64,000 bases of DNA from NCBI GenBank assembly GCA_001179505.1, contig CDMY01000708.1, positions 188,614 to 252,613 of the forward strand. Direction: 5' to 3'. Shown one piece after another: positions 36,423 through 45,939 of this stretch; position 1 is the first letter of the stretch, and each line of letters opens with the position of its first letter. The stretch comes from Vitrella brassicaformis. Lineage: Eukaryota; Sar; Vitrellaceae. The translations under genes and the position numbers were made by a program. Below the pieces are notes generated by a model. That model made no database searches. It was given only the letters and a program-made list of their open reading frames with translations, and was not told where the DNA came from.

Positions 36423-37528
36423 GGGGGAGGGGGGGAGGGAGGGAGCGAGAGGGGGTCATATATGTGTGTGTTTGTGTGTGCTGTGTTGGTCGAGTGCAGG
36501 TCGCCGACGGTGATTCGGCACCTGAATTTCTCGGAGCAGAAGGACCGTGGCAACAAGGTGCACGTGCTGACGCTCGCGACGGTGTTGGAGGACCTGAAGC
36601 TGACCATGGACGAGTTCATCGACTTCTGCATCCTCTGCGGCTGCGACTACTGCGACTCCATCAAGGGCATCGGGCCCGTCACGGCCCACAAGCTGGTGCA
36701 GCAGCACCACTCCATCGAGAACATCATCAAGCACATGAAGAAGGAGAAGGGCGACAAGTTCGTCCTGCCAGACAACTTCCCCTTCGAGGAGGCAAGAAAC
36801 ATGTTCAAGGATCCCCAAGTACATACGCCACGCCCCTGCCGCTCAGCCACACACACACATTCACTGTCACATGTGTGTGTGTGTGTGTGTGTGTGTGGTG
36901 CAGGTAGCTGAGGGTGACGAGTTGGGAGAGTTCAAGTGGGCGGATCCGCAGTACGAGGAGCTCAAGACCTGGCTCGTCGAGACCCACACCTTCAACGCCG
37001 AGCGAGTAGACAAAATCATTCAGCGGTGAGTCCGCCACACACACACACACCACACGCACACACACATGTGCCGCTCACACACGCCCCTCTGTGTGTTGTG
37101 TGTGTTATTCCCTGACGCAGGCTCAAGAAGGCCAAGAGCAAGTCGGGCCAGATGCGACTCGAGAACTTCTTCGGAGCCGTTACGGTCACTGTAAGTGCCA
37201 CCACACCACACTGGCCACACAGACAGACCCCCACAATCCGTCCGTCATCTCTCTCTCTCTCTCTCTCTCTGCGTGACATGGTTGCACCAAACAGGCGAAT
37301 CCGAAGAAGGAGGCGAAGGAGTTGAAGCAGCGTCAGGAGGCCAAGGCCAAGGCCAAGCAGATCGCCAAGGACAAGGCCGCCAAGCGCAAGGCCGCACAGG
37401 GCACTGGCGCAGCCGCACCCAAGAAGAAGGCCAAAACCGACAAGGCCGAGGCCGCCGCCAAACAGGACGACCAACAGCCCAGCCACGACGGCGACGACGA
37501 GCCCAGCCACGGCCCCGACGACGAGTAG
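35638..37528 (+). CDS. FEN1: flap endonuclease 1
   Basis: Six exons (35638-35893, 36018-36348, 36500-36818, 36904-37025, 37121-37190, 37295-37528) close to 443 residues. FEN1 removes 5' flaps in Okazaki-fragment maturation and long-patch base-excision repair in the nucleus. The catalytic acidic residues are all in place: [25 protein letters not shown] and [12 protein letters not shown]. The N-terminal [10 protein letters not shown] start is typical, the free Gly2 being needed for activity. The PCNA-binding PIP box QMRLENFF is encoded by exon 5. The tail after it is Lys/Ala-rich, then ends in His/Asp/Ser repeats ([14 protein letters not shown]), longer than in human FEN1. Introns contain CA/GA microsatellites, e.g. 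36386-36440. It converges on RPA32. Confidence 0.96.
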
Positions 37529-38713
37529 CTCAGTCTCACACACACACACGTTCACTCAGATACTCACACACACACACACGCACACACCCCTACCCCTATA
37601 TGCCATTGCCGCTTCCTTGTACAGAGAGAGACGAGACGTAGTTGATTGAGGGAGGGAGGCGGGGGGTGGGCGGGTGGCGATGGTAGATATGGCGATTGCC
37701 TGCCTGCATCCATGTGTGTTGTCGCTGAGAGGGCGGAGCCTGTGCTGGTTGGGTTGCTGCCTCTCTCTCTTGCCCCGATGGACGGATGGCGCCGACAGGC
37801 AGGCCGACAGGCAGACAGACAGACCGGTACAGACACAAGACAGCCCGCCCGAATAGTCGCGTGTCCGCCCTCTGTGCAGCCTATCGAGGGCGACAGACAC
37901 GCACACCACACCCTCTCACCGAGTCGACTCGACTCGGCTCGACTCGTACGGTAGACAGACAGACCGACTCGCTCACTCACTCTGCTGGCTCTTGACGGCG
38001 TCTGGTGTAGCTTGCCGACCGACCCACTGACTGACTGACTCGGGCCGGGGTCTTATTCGTTGGTTGACAATGTTCCTTCCTGACTGCCTGGCTGGCTGCC
38101 TGGCTGGGCTGCCTGGCTGGCTGGCTGCCTGGGTTTATCCAGCCATCTTTGCGTGTCTGTGTGGACGGACCGGCCCATACCTTACCTTCCCGAATGTGTG
38201 TGAGCGTGGGGGAGGGAGGGTGGCTGGGAATGCAATGCGCCCGTGCGATGAATCAATGAATGAATGCGTTCATGCCTTTATATTATATAACGGTCCGTCA
38301 TGAGACACACACACACACACACATGGATTGGTTTCACGTAGCAAGCAAGCAGCAACCGTCCGTCTGGTTGTGCAGGTGCCCCTGCCCTCTGTCTGCCCGA
38401 GTGCCGAGCTTGTGTGTGTGTGTGCCACCGACACCAGATGTTGGAATGGCGAACGGCAAGGCACTCGGACAGCCACAGGGCAGCGGGACACGACACACGC
38501 GCAGACAGACGACACACACAGAGATGCTGTGCTGTGCTGCTACCTACCCTACACTCAGACAGACAGACAGACACCTAGCAGCCCCTCGACGGCAGAGCTC
38601 AGCTGCACACAGCCGACAGACAGATAGATGAGATGGGTGGCTGGCTGGATGGACACGCACCACTTCACGGAATGCACCAACCGGCCCCGCTGCCTCGGTA
38701 TGATTGATGTTCG

Positions 38714-38745
<32 letters not shown>

Positions 38746-39144
38746 CGTGCGTTGCGCTAAGGACACCGGACACCTCTCTCTGTCGGTCTGTTTCTATCTA
38801 CGTGAATGAAATGATGACATGTCTGTCCATCCTGACGGTCCGTGTGGCCCACCCAACACGGACCACCAGCAGCTGAGCTAGCCACGCATGGATCCGATCC
38901 GTCCAGGCAACCAAAACACCAACCAGCGCACACAGGTACAGACAGACAGACAGGCAGGCAGGAAGGTAGCATAGCATACCAGACATACACCCACTTCAAC
39001 ACCACTCACTCACGCCACACCACACCCCACCCCGGCTGGCTAAGCACCTCACTCACTCAGGCCCCTCCCCGTCATCCCTCTCTCTATGCTATGCTACACA
39101 TCACATCCACCCCCGTCGGTGTGTGAGTCGACCCATCTGTCTAT
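37529..39144. repeat. repeat-rich intergenic region between FEN1 and RPA2
   Basis: This 1.6 kb between convergent genes is dominated by simple repeats: CA runs 37535-37590, CAGA/CGACAGGC runs 37795-37830, CTGG/CTGC runs 38082-38135, TCGACTCGAC near 37920-37945, CAGACAGA near 38555-38575 and 38940-38965. Open frames here are repeat artefacts. No gene is supported. Confidence 0.75.
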
Positions 39145-39379
39145 CTATCGCCCCCCATACCCCCGCCCTCTCTGCATGCCGCCCCTGCCGCGCATCATCA
39201 TTCCGCCCCCGCCCCCGCCGCCCCGCTGGTTGCTGTAGGGGTTGCCCGCAGCAGCACTGGCCGCCGTGGCGTGAGTGGGGCGGTCGTCGCCCGACCGCTC
39301 CCACACATCCTCGTCTGCCGTCTGGTACACGGTGCCGTCACGCTCCAGCGCCTTGAGCACACCCACCACACGACTCCCT

Positions 39380-39414
<35 letters not shown>

Positions 39415-40530
39415 AGAGAGAAAGGAGGGATCCACACACGTGTGCTCAAGCGTGTCCAGTGTTGTGTTGTGTTGTGTAGTGTAGTGTATGTGTTCAACCT
39501 CGCTTAGCTTACGGTTCATGCCGCTGAACTGGCTGGCCAGCTGCTGGACCATGCTGTCGACGTGCACCTGGCCTGCCTCAGGGACCAGGATGTCCAGCAG
39601 GGCCGCCTGCACATCCGGGGGGTTCCCATACGGCAGGCCTCGAGCCGCCCCACCACCCGCTACCCCGCCCCGCCCGCCCGCACCATTCATCTGAGGGCCC
39701 GTACCCATGCCACCGCGGCCACGGCCAGGAGGAGACGGTCCGCCGCGGCCACCACGCTGCTGCTGCTGCATACCGCCTCGCCCGCCCCCGCCCCCGCCGC
39801 CGCCACCCCCTGCTGCTGCTGCCGCAGCTGCCGCTGGCGCTGGGTCTGGTTTCTTGTTGGGGTTGTTTGGGTGTGTCTCCCACTGGGACCGAGTGATGGC
39901 GTGGTCAGGGCATGTCATCTGCACGTGGACGTGGGCGCACTCGACGAGGTGGTAGCCGACGTCGGTGATGTCGTTGTTGGGGACGGGGCGGATGCTCAGC
40001 AGCTGCAGGTAGGTGTTGCCCGCGCCACCGCCCCAGCTCTTGAGTGTCCCCACACACCGTACCAGCATCGTGTCCTCCTCGATCTGCTTGGCCTCCTCGC
40101 CGTCCGACGACACGAAGCGCTTGCCCTGGACGAGGGCGCCCGTGTGGTCGTCGAGGGTGTATGTGATGTGGTTCTGGTCGCGCTTGATCTGCCGCACCAC
40201 GCCCACGATCTCGAGGATGGGGTCGCCCTGCACCCCGTTGATCTCGATCGCCTGGTCGGTCGCCTGGGACCGCTCCACCGCCTGGTGCACCATGGCACAC
40301 GTCACAGGGATCCACCCCGACTCACGTCCGTCGCCACCACCACCACCACCCCCTCCGCCGCCGCCACCATACCCACTGCTGCGGCCGCCCCCTCCCCCTC
40401 CCCCCTGCTGGTAGCCGCCCTGCTGTGCGCTGTCGTCGTATCCGCCGCCTCCGTAGGCGTCATAGCCGCCTCCTCCTCCGTCACCTTGGTCGTCGTCATA
40501 GCCCCCGTACGTGTCGCCGAAGAAGGCCAT
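39145..40530 (-). CDS. RPA2: replication protein A 32 kDa subunit with RGG-rich linker and tail
   Basis: Two exons (39513-40530 and 39145-39377) encode 416 residues, longer than the roughly 270 of human RPA32. RPA32 is the middle subunit of the single-stranded-DNA-binding RPA heterotrimer. The N-terminal 80 residues are Gly/Tyr/Asp-rich (YGGYDDDQGDGGGGG) where other species have the phosphorylated tail. The OB fold follows: GDPILEIVGVVRQIKRDQNH, YTLDDHTG, VRCVGTLKSW and a YLQLLSIRPV strand. A long linker of poly-Ala, poly-Gly and RGG/GRGRGG motifs leads to the C-terminal winged helix (VQAALLDILVPEAGQVHVDS to VVGVLKALERDGTVYQT). The protein ends in a second RGG-type tail (MMMRGRGGMQRGRGYGG). 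The ATG chosen immediately precedes AFFGDTYGGY; sequence further upstream in that frame looks non-coding. Confidence 0.93.
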
Positions 40531-41071
40531 GAGATCTGTGGGTGGGCAGATGGGCGACAGACAAGACGAAGTGGATGCATGGGTTGAACCAGCCTTGTGC
40601 GTGTGGCCAGCCAGATGTGTTCGCCTTACTTTACTGGAGATGCGATGCTGGCGCAGATAACGAGAACGAGTCCTCGTCAACACGCACGCGGCTGGTGCGC
40701 AAAGATCTGTGGGCAAGAGAGAAGCCACAGAATGCAGGATGGATGGATAGATAGATCTGCTGGTGGGTGTCTTGGCTCGCTGCTCATGCATTCCTTCCTC
40801 CTCACCTATGCGGTCGGTATCAGCGAGATGCAGCCAAGTACTTTTGAGCGCAATGGATGCTGCAGCTGCAAGTTCTTGTCTGGCGGTCCCTCTCTTATCG
40901 CCCTGCGACGCACAAGCTACCGGCCTGGGGCCGATCCGGTCGGATTTGCGCGCTACAGATTTGTGTGACGCTACAGGGATGAAGCACATGCAATCAAACC
41001 TGTACAGGTGTTATGGGTCAGCCTCTTGAGATGGCATAGAGCCATGTCCTCAAGAGCCTTCCCTCGTTAGC
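40531..41071. other. intergenic upstream of RPA2 and the orphan gene
   Basis: No gene is supported. This interval should contain the promoters of the two divergent genes and probably a missing first exon of the gene at 41072. A GATGGATGGATAGATAGAT run lies near 40738-40755. Confidence 0.5.
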
Positions 41072-43851
41072 GTGATGAGCAAGAGGACCCGAGCCTCCCC
41101 AGCGTCACAGGTAAGCCACGCCGAGGCCTGCTGAACCTACGCATGCTATGCTGCTCTCTCTGTCGCAGGGGCTTGATGATCTCACGGCACGATTCTCCCA
41201 GCTGGCAGGGCTGCAGCAACGCGTCGCCGAGCTTCACCGCAGGGTGAGGTGACTGAACCGACACACACACGAATCCATGCATGGATCTGTGTGTTGCGCG
41301 CAGGTAGAGAGGGTGTTTGAGCTCAGGGCGGCGAGAGATAACTCGTCTGAGTCAGATGTGAGAAAAGGCGAAGCAGCATGACGCCCTGCACACTCACTCC
41401 TCGGATGCTTGCCTTGTCACTTCTCCCATCAGCATCTCAGTGGCCAGTGTGCAGTGCTGCTCAGCCTGCTCAAGACAATCGCTCACACCGATAGCTGCGC
41501 CCAGACGGCATCGCTGATCCGCCTCGCCCACACCAAATGCGACTTCATCTATGCCACGCTGCAGCGACCGGTGCACAGCACACACCCTCACACGATGACC
41601 TCTCGCACACACACTTGCCTCTTGGCTCTGTGGGTGTGCCAATCAGTCGTTGTCGGCTTCCCCGCTCATCATGCTGCCCGAGTCATGCTTCAGCGACCAC
41701 ATCTGCCCTTTGATCGGCACACGGTCTACCCTCACCGACCTCGCCCCCTCGTACCCATCCCTCCACACCATCTCCCGCAAACCAACCACACACAAGATGC
41801 TGCACCTGGGCACCGACTCTGCCAGGGTGATCGAGATGACCCAGCGGCAGGTGGCCGTGTGGGGTGCGGCATTCAGCAAGGCCAAGCGAGCCTTCATGGA
41901 GTGTGCTCCTTCCACGGGGGTGGTAGAGCTGCTGGAGCGGGCGAGCATCTCGCTGGAGGAGCTCGAGGCGTGGTCGGATGGCGAATCAGTAGCCCACCGC
42001 CTCGAGCCGAAGCCGCGAGAGGGACGCGGTGAGATCGTCTTCCCCGTGCTGACACGCGTCAAGCTGGCCGGTTGGTGGATCCGTGTCGCCGACAACCGAC
42101 GGTGGATGCCAACGTAAGTGGGGGAGGGCTTGGGCGGAGTAAAGGGCACGCTGCCATGTGTGCATGCCTGTCAGGTCGCTGGTTGACGTCCATCTTCGCG
42201 ATATGGTTGTCCAGAATGATGACGTTGGTGCATGGGACGAGCCAGAGAAGTGCTCTGGCCAGCATTCTTCTAGCTGCAAGAGCTGGCTGGCGGGCACAGG
42301 GCCTCATCGTGTGGTGCTCGAGGTCGCACCCGATGAGGATGGGCGGGAGCTGGCGTGGCAGCTGGAGGACCTTCGCTCCCTCGTCAAGCCATCCATCAAG
42401 TGGGAAGAAAGGAGGCAGGACAATGCCGGCGTACGCATTCATCCCTGAGTCACGGCACTGCTTGTCATTCCAGGCAACTCAAGGGTGTGCGGTGTCGTCC
42501 GGGTGTCCACTCGACCCGGCAGGAGCTTGCACGTGTTGCCAACGTCACCCTGCAGCTGGAGGAGCTTGGCGTTGACACCAACGAAGACGATGAAGCCACC
42601 GATACCGAAATGTTGGAGGTCAGGAAAAGGAAGCCATTCGATGCCTAAACCCTTGATGTGCCACCGGAATGTGCGTCGTATCAGGTTGTAGAGCGGCTTC
42701 GGTCCTCATGGCTGGCGCCAAGCGGAATCATCACCTTCAACTGCCGCCCAGGTGTCTCCTTCGACGTCCTGATCGGGTTGCGGCGGCTGGGGGACTGCCC
42801 CTCCTGGGCTGGCACCCTCACCCATCTGGCTTCCCTCGTCACACGTGTGCAGTTCCCCTCTGCTCTGGCTGCAAGCTTCTCTGTGTCGTATTTGCTGCCT
42901 CAGCTCGTATTTTCGCGGGCTGAGAAGCTAGTACTGTGCAACGTCGCGGCTTCGGCTGGCTCTGAGCCTCTCCCCCTCCCTGATGTGTTCTTATCCCACA
43001 TATCTGATGCCCACTTCCCTCGGGTGGCCACACTCGACCTGTACCAGGTAGTGGGGATGAGACAGGAGGCAGTGGGCAAGGCGCTAGACTTGAAGTCGAT
43101 CAGAGAGGTGCAGTTTGATAAGAGCTTTGATCAGAGGGCACGGCTTTTTGTGCCGTTCTTCTTTCCCCACTGCCTGGCCACGTGCAGCCCGACGGGCCCG
43201 CCTCTTCACATCAAACCCCACTTTTACTCGGGTGATGTGAGCGTGCTTACGGGTGTGTGGTCGCTGTGGGAGGGAGGGACAGGGGCAACTAGCAATGGGC
43301 ATCAGCGAGGCTTAGAAAAGCGCGTTCAGAAGATTAGCGTGAGTGTGCAGTGGTACGACACGAGAAGAACAGTGTACAGGTGCGACAAGAGAAAGGAATC
43401 TGACGAGAGTGAGGATGAAGGCAGCGATCAGGGAGAGGATGGCGGGGTCTTTCCGGTGTGTCTGCACGCCATCGACAAGTGCCCCCTCCTTGACTCGATC
43501 GTCCTTCAGCGCAGTTTCCGTAGTTTGTCTGTCGACGAGCTAGGAGCCAGCCCTCAGCCAGTGAAGAGCCAGTTGCTGTCAAGTGGTTTCGTGGCTGTGC
43601 AGACAGGCCATGACAAAGTGGAGCTGTATCGCGTGTTTGGCTGCCTGTTCCCCCGATGGCTGGCTGCGCATGTTTCTGCCCTCTCCCCGTGTGCCATTTT
43701 CGCCCCTCGCACGACTATGGATGATGCCGTGTCGCTGCCGGAGGCCCTTTTGGCTCATCTTGGCCTCCGCTTCCCTCGTTTCATAGCCCGTCACCTCAGC
43801 AGTGAGTGGCAGACTGCCCTGAGACAGGAGGTGTTTTCCAGGTGGCAGTAG
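41072..43851 (+). CDS. orphan multi-exon protein, 5' end unresolved
   Basis: Exons 41169-41243, 41304-41357, 41433-41570, 41647-42113, 42175-42399, 42474-42618 and 42685-43851 join in phase to about 757 residues. A small upstream exon (41072-41110, reading RDEQEDPSLPASQ) is phase-compatible but lacks a start. The nearest ATG, at 41076, is out of phase with the next exon, so a further 5' exon is likely. The N-terminal part has short helical segments (LTARFSQLAGLQQRVAELHR). The last exon is a single 389-codon block with regularly spaced hydrophobic strands (SAEKLVLCN-like, VATLDLYQVVG, IREVQFD) reminiscent of divergent leucine-rich-repeat or F-box-type proteins, but no motif is convincing. A charged insert (KESDESEDEGSDQGEDG) occurs near 43390-43445. 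No function is assigned. Confidence 0.7.
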
Positions 43852-44031
43852 GGGCTGACTAGTGTCTGCGTTCGTGCGTTAGCGCATGCATGAATGGATC
43901 TGATTAGACAAATGGTGTCTTGTGGTTGGTACACAAACCTGAATGATTCCTTCGTCCATAGCTCTCGAGCGATGAGTTCGATCCGCAACAAAAGCTCGTG
44001 GCCTTAAGGAAGGAGAACGCCTTTTCCGCAG

Positions 44032-44873
44032 ATGCGATGGGTTAGCGGCCTCTTCTGCGCATTCGGCCTCTCAGTGGCGGATGCATTCCTTCCCGCGCAG
44101 CCGCACATCACCACACACCATGTGCAGCATCATGCCAGCCGCCGCCTCGCCGTTGTCAGAGCTGCCACTGGCAGTGGCGACAAGAAGACACTCGAGAGGG
44201 TCCTGATTCGGCAAGGCGATGAGTCAGATCTGTCCAAGATCCGCCTCGTGTTGGCTTCACAACTCATGAAGTGAGCGGATGACAGAGCACAAAGGCTGCG
44301 TGACGTCTGCTGTATAGAATGAATGTGTTTGTACTGTGCAGTCCTTTGTTCTTGCAGGCTGAGAGGTTTGTGTGTGCCGAGATGGATGGGCGGCTGATTG
44401 GCTTTGGTCAGGTACGGCCGCTGGATGGCGGCGGGGGCTCTTTCGAGGTGGCATCGCTGTTTGTCGATGAAGCGGAGAGGGGCAAAGGTACGCCATGAGG
44501 CCATGCAGCATGAGCCGTGTGTGAATGCTGCTGCGTGTGTGTCATTCACTCACTCACTCGGTCAGGCATCGGCAGCGCCATCGTGAGGCGTCTGTTGGAG
44601 CGGCATGGCGCCAAGGGCACGCTGTACCTACTCACATTATCCAAGACGACGCCATTCTGGTATGTGCTTGCTCGATCACAGAGGACAACAAAACGCACGA
44701 GTGGCTTGTTATGTGTGTCTGATTCGGCAAGGGAGCGATTTGGTTTTCGCTTGGTGGGGTCAGACGAGGACGCTTCTCTGCCGGCACTTCTTCGGTTGGA
44801 GCGAAGTGCTGGGACTCTCGTGGCTGGGGGACTGCTGGGGCAGACAGTGGTGGTCATGACAAAGGATGAGTAG
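44032..44873 (+). CDS. GNAT-family N-acetyltransferase, probably plastid or secretory (copy 1)
   Basis: Four exons (44032-44270, 44342-44487, 44566-44659, 44732-44873) encode 206 residues. The GNAT core is clear: GRLIGFGQVRPL strand, SLFVDEAERGKGIGSAIVRR carrying the acetyl-CoA-binding R-G-x-G-x-G/A type loop (RGKGIG), LYLLTL and PFWERFGFRLV. The donor substrate is acetyl-CoA; the acceptor cannot be told. The N-terminus looks like a signal peptide (GLFCAFGLSVADA) followed by FLPAQPHITTHH, resembling the bipartite plastid leader with Phe at the cleavage site. A pyrimidine-AG immediately before the ATG (cttttccgcag) means an upstream exon cannot be excluded. The whole gene is duplicated at 50779. 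Confidence 0.85.
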
Positions 44874-44955
44874 GTGGAAGAGACAGTGAGTAAGCAACGG
44901 TCAGATGCTTGTCGTGGGGGCTTATGTGACGTGTGACTCATTCACCTGCGGTCGT
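44045..44955 (+). repeat. segmental duplication, copy A
   Basis: 911 bp containing all but the first few codons of the GNAT gene. It is repeated in the same orientation at 50779-51689 with a constant offset of 6734 and no net indel. I counted roughly fifteen substitutions by eye, so identity is around 98%. Confidence 0.95.
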
Positions 44956-45634
44956 CATGTCTGTGTACGCATGTCACGTCCAGACCTTTCTTACTCGTGG
45001 CATTCATTCGTTCGACCGTTAACGAGGCGCTTACTGATCCATCCATCCATCCATCATGCACTTGACTTGCAGAGCATCCATGTAGCCTGTCTGTCAATCG
45101 ACAACCGCTCACTGTTCGGTTGGCCTCGGCTGCATGTGCCGCGATCGCCCTATCAACCCATCCACACTCACGGAAGCCGAGAATGACCGACCAGCAAAAG
45201 CCCACCTATAAACACAGCACCTATCTGCCACAATCTCGACACTCGCACCAGAAAAAGGAGTGGTGTCCGATTTGGGATGAGTCAGTTGGAGGGGTAGCTT
45301 GATAGGCAACTTGATAGGCAGAGAGGCCCGATAGACACGGGCCAGCAATCTGACCCTGGCGTGCAATCAACGGATCTGACGGGAGACTCATGATAAATAC
45401 ACACACACACACACACACACGCGGACCGACTACGGCTGACCTATGAATCCCTCGCCTCGTCAAGATGCGTCAAAGGCCAAGGGCCACAAGAAAAATACAC
45501 TGACTGCACACTGAACTATTGACTGTACACTGAACTATCACAAGAATCAATCAGTCACAAATGCTACACACCGTGTCGCCTGCCCACAAACTCTTTCATT
45601 GGCCCCCCCCTGATACAACCACCCACCCATTCGC
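44956..45634. other. intergenic, contains one arm of a dispersed inverted repeat
   Basis: No gene supported. Holds the 45016-45237 repeat copy, a CA run near 45400-45420, and the poly-C stretch near 45603. Confidence 0.6.
45016..45237 (-). repeat. dispersed repeat, copy in inverted orientation
   Basis: About 220 bp that reappear in reverse complement at 58210-58428 with scattered substitutions and a few small indels. Both copies lie just downstream of a gene and contain a (atcc)n run. No terminal inverted repeats or coding capacity for a transposase is visible. Confidence 0.88.
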
Positions 45635-45904
45635 TCATGCACATGGTTTGCCCTCGCAGAAGCTTGCACAAATGCCACTGCATTTGAGCCTATCATTCTC
45701 TGAAGCGCACTCTCCTAACAGCACGAGTGCGTCACACATCTTGCAGTAACCCGCACGGTCCTTCTCGAACTCCGGGCACCCCGTGTTGGTCCGCTGCTCT
45801 GAGTTGGCCTCTGAGAGGGCCACAAAAGAGCCGATCACTTTCGGATTCGCCAGAGTCTCCTTAGCTTTAATGCCTAACACGCGCTCTACATGCGCGCACG
45901 CATG

Positions 45905-45939
<35 letters not shown>

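Noticed and set aside
39562-40587. 341-codon open frame on the plus strand
   Set aside because: It is antisense to RPA2 exon 1. It is open only because the GC-rich Gly codons on the other strand lack stops in this frame. RPA2 has clear domains and splice phase.
41076-41110. ATG at 41076 as the start of the orphan gene
   Set aside because: It ends in phase 2 at the donor, which gives an early stop in the next exon. The phase-compatible frame of this exon has no ATG.
44942-45205. Minus-strand frame sharing peptide sequence with a frame at 58199-58456
   Set aside because: The similarity comes from the dispersed nucleotide repeat. Frames differ by indels and show no conserved start, so it is not evidence of a gene.
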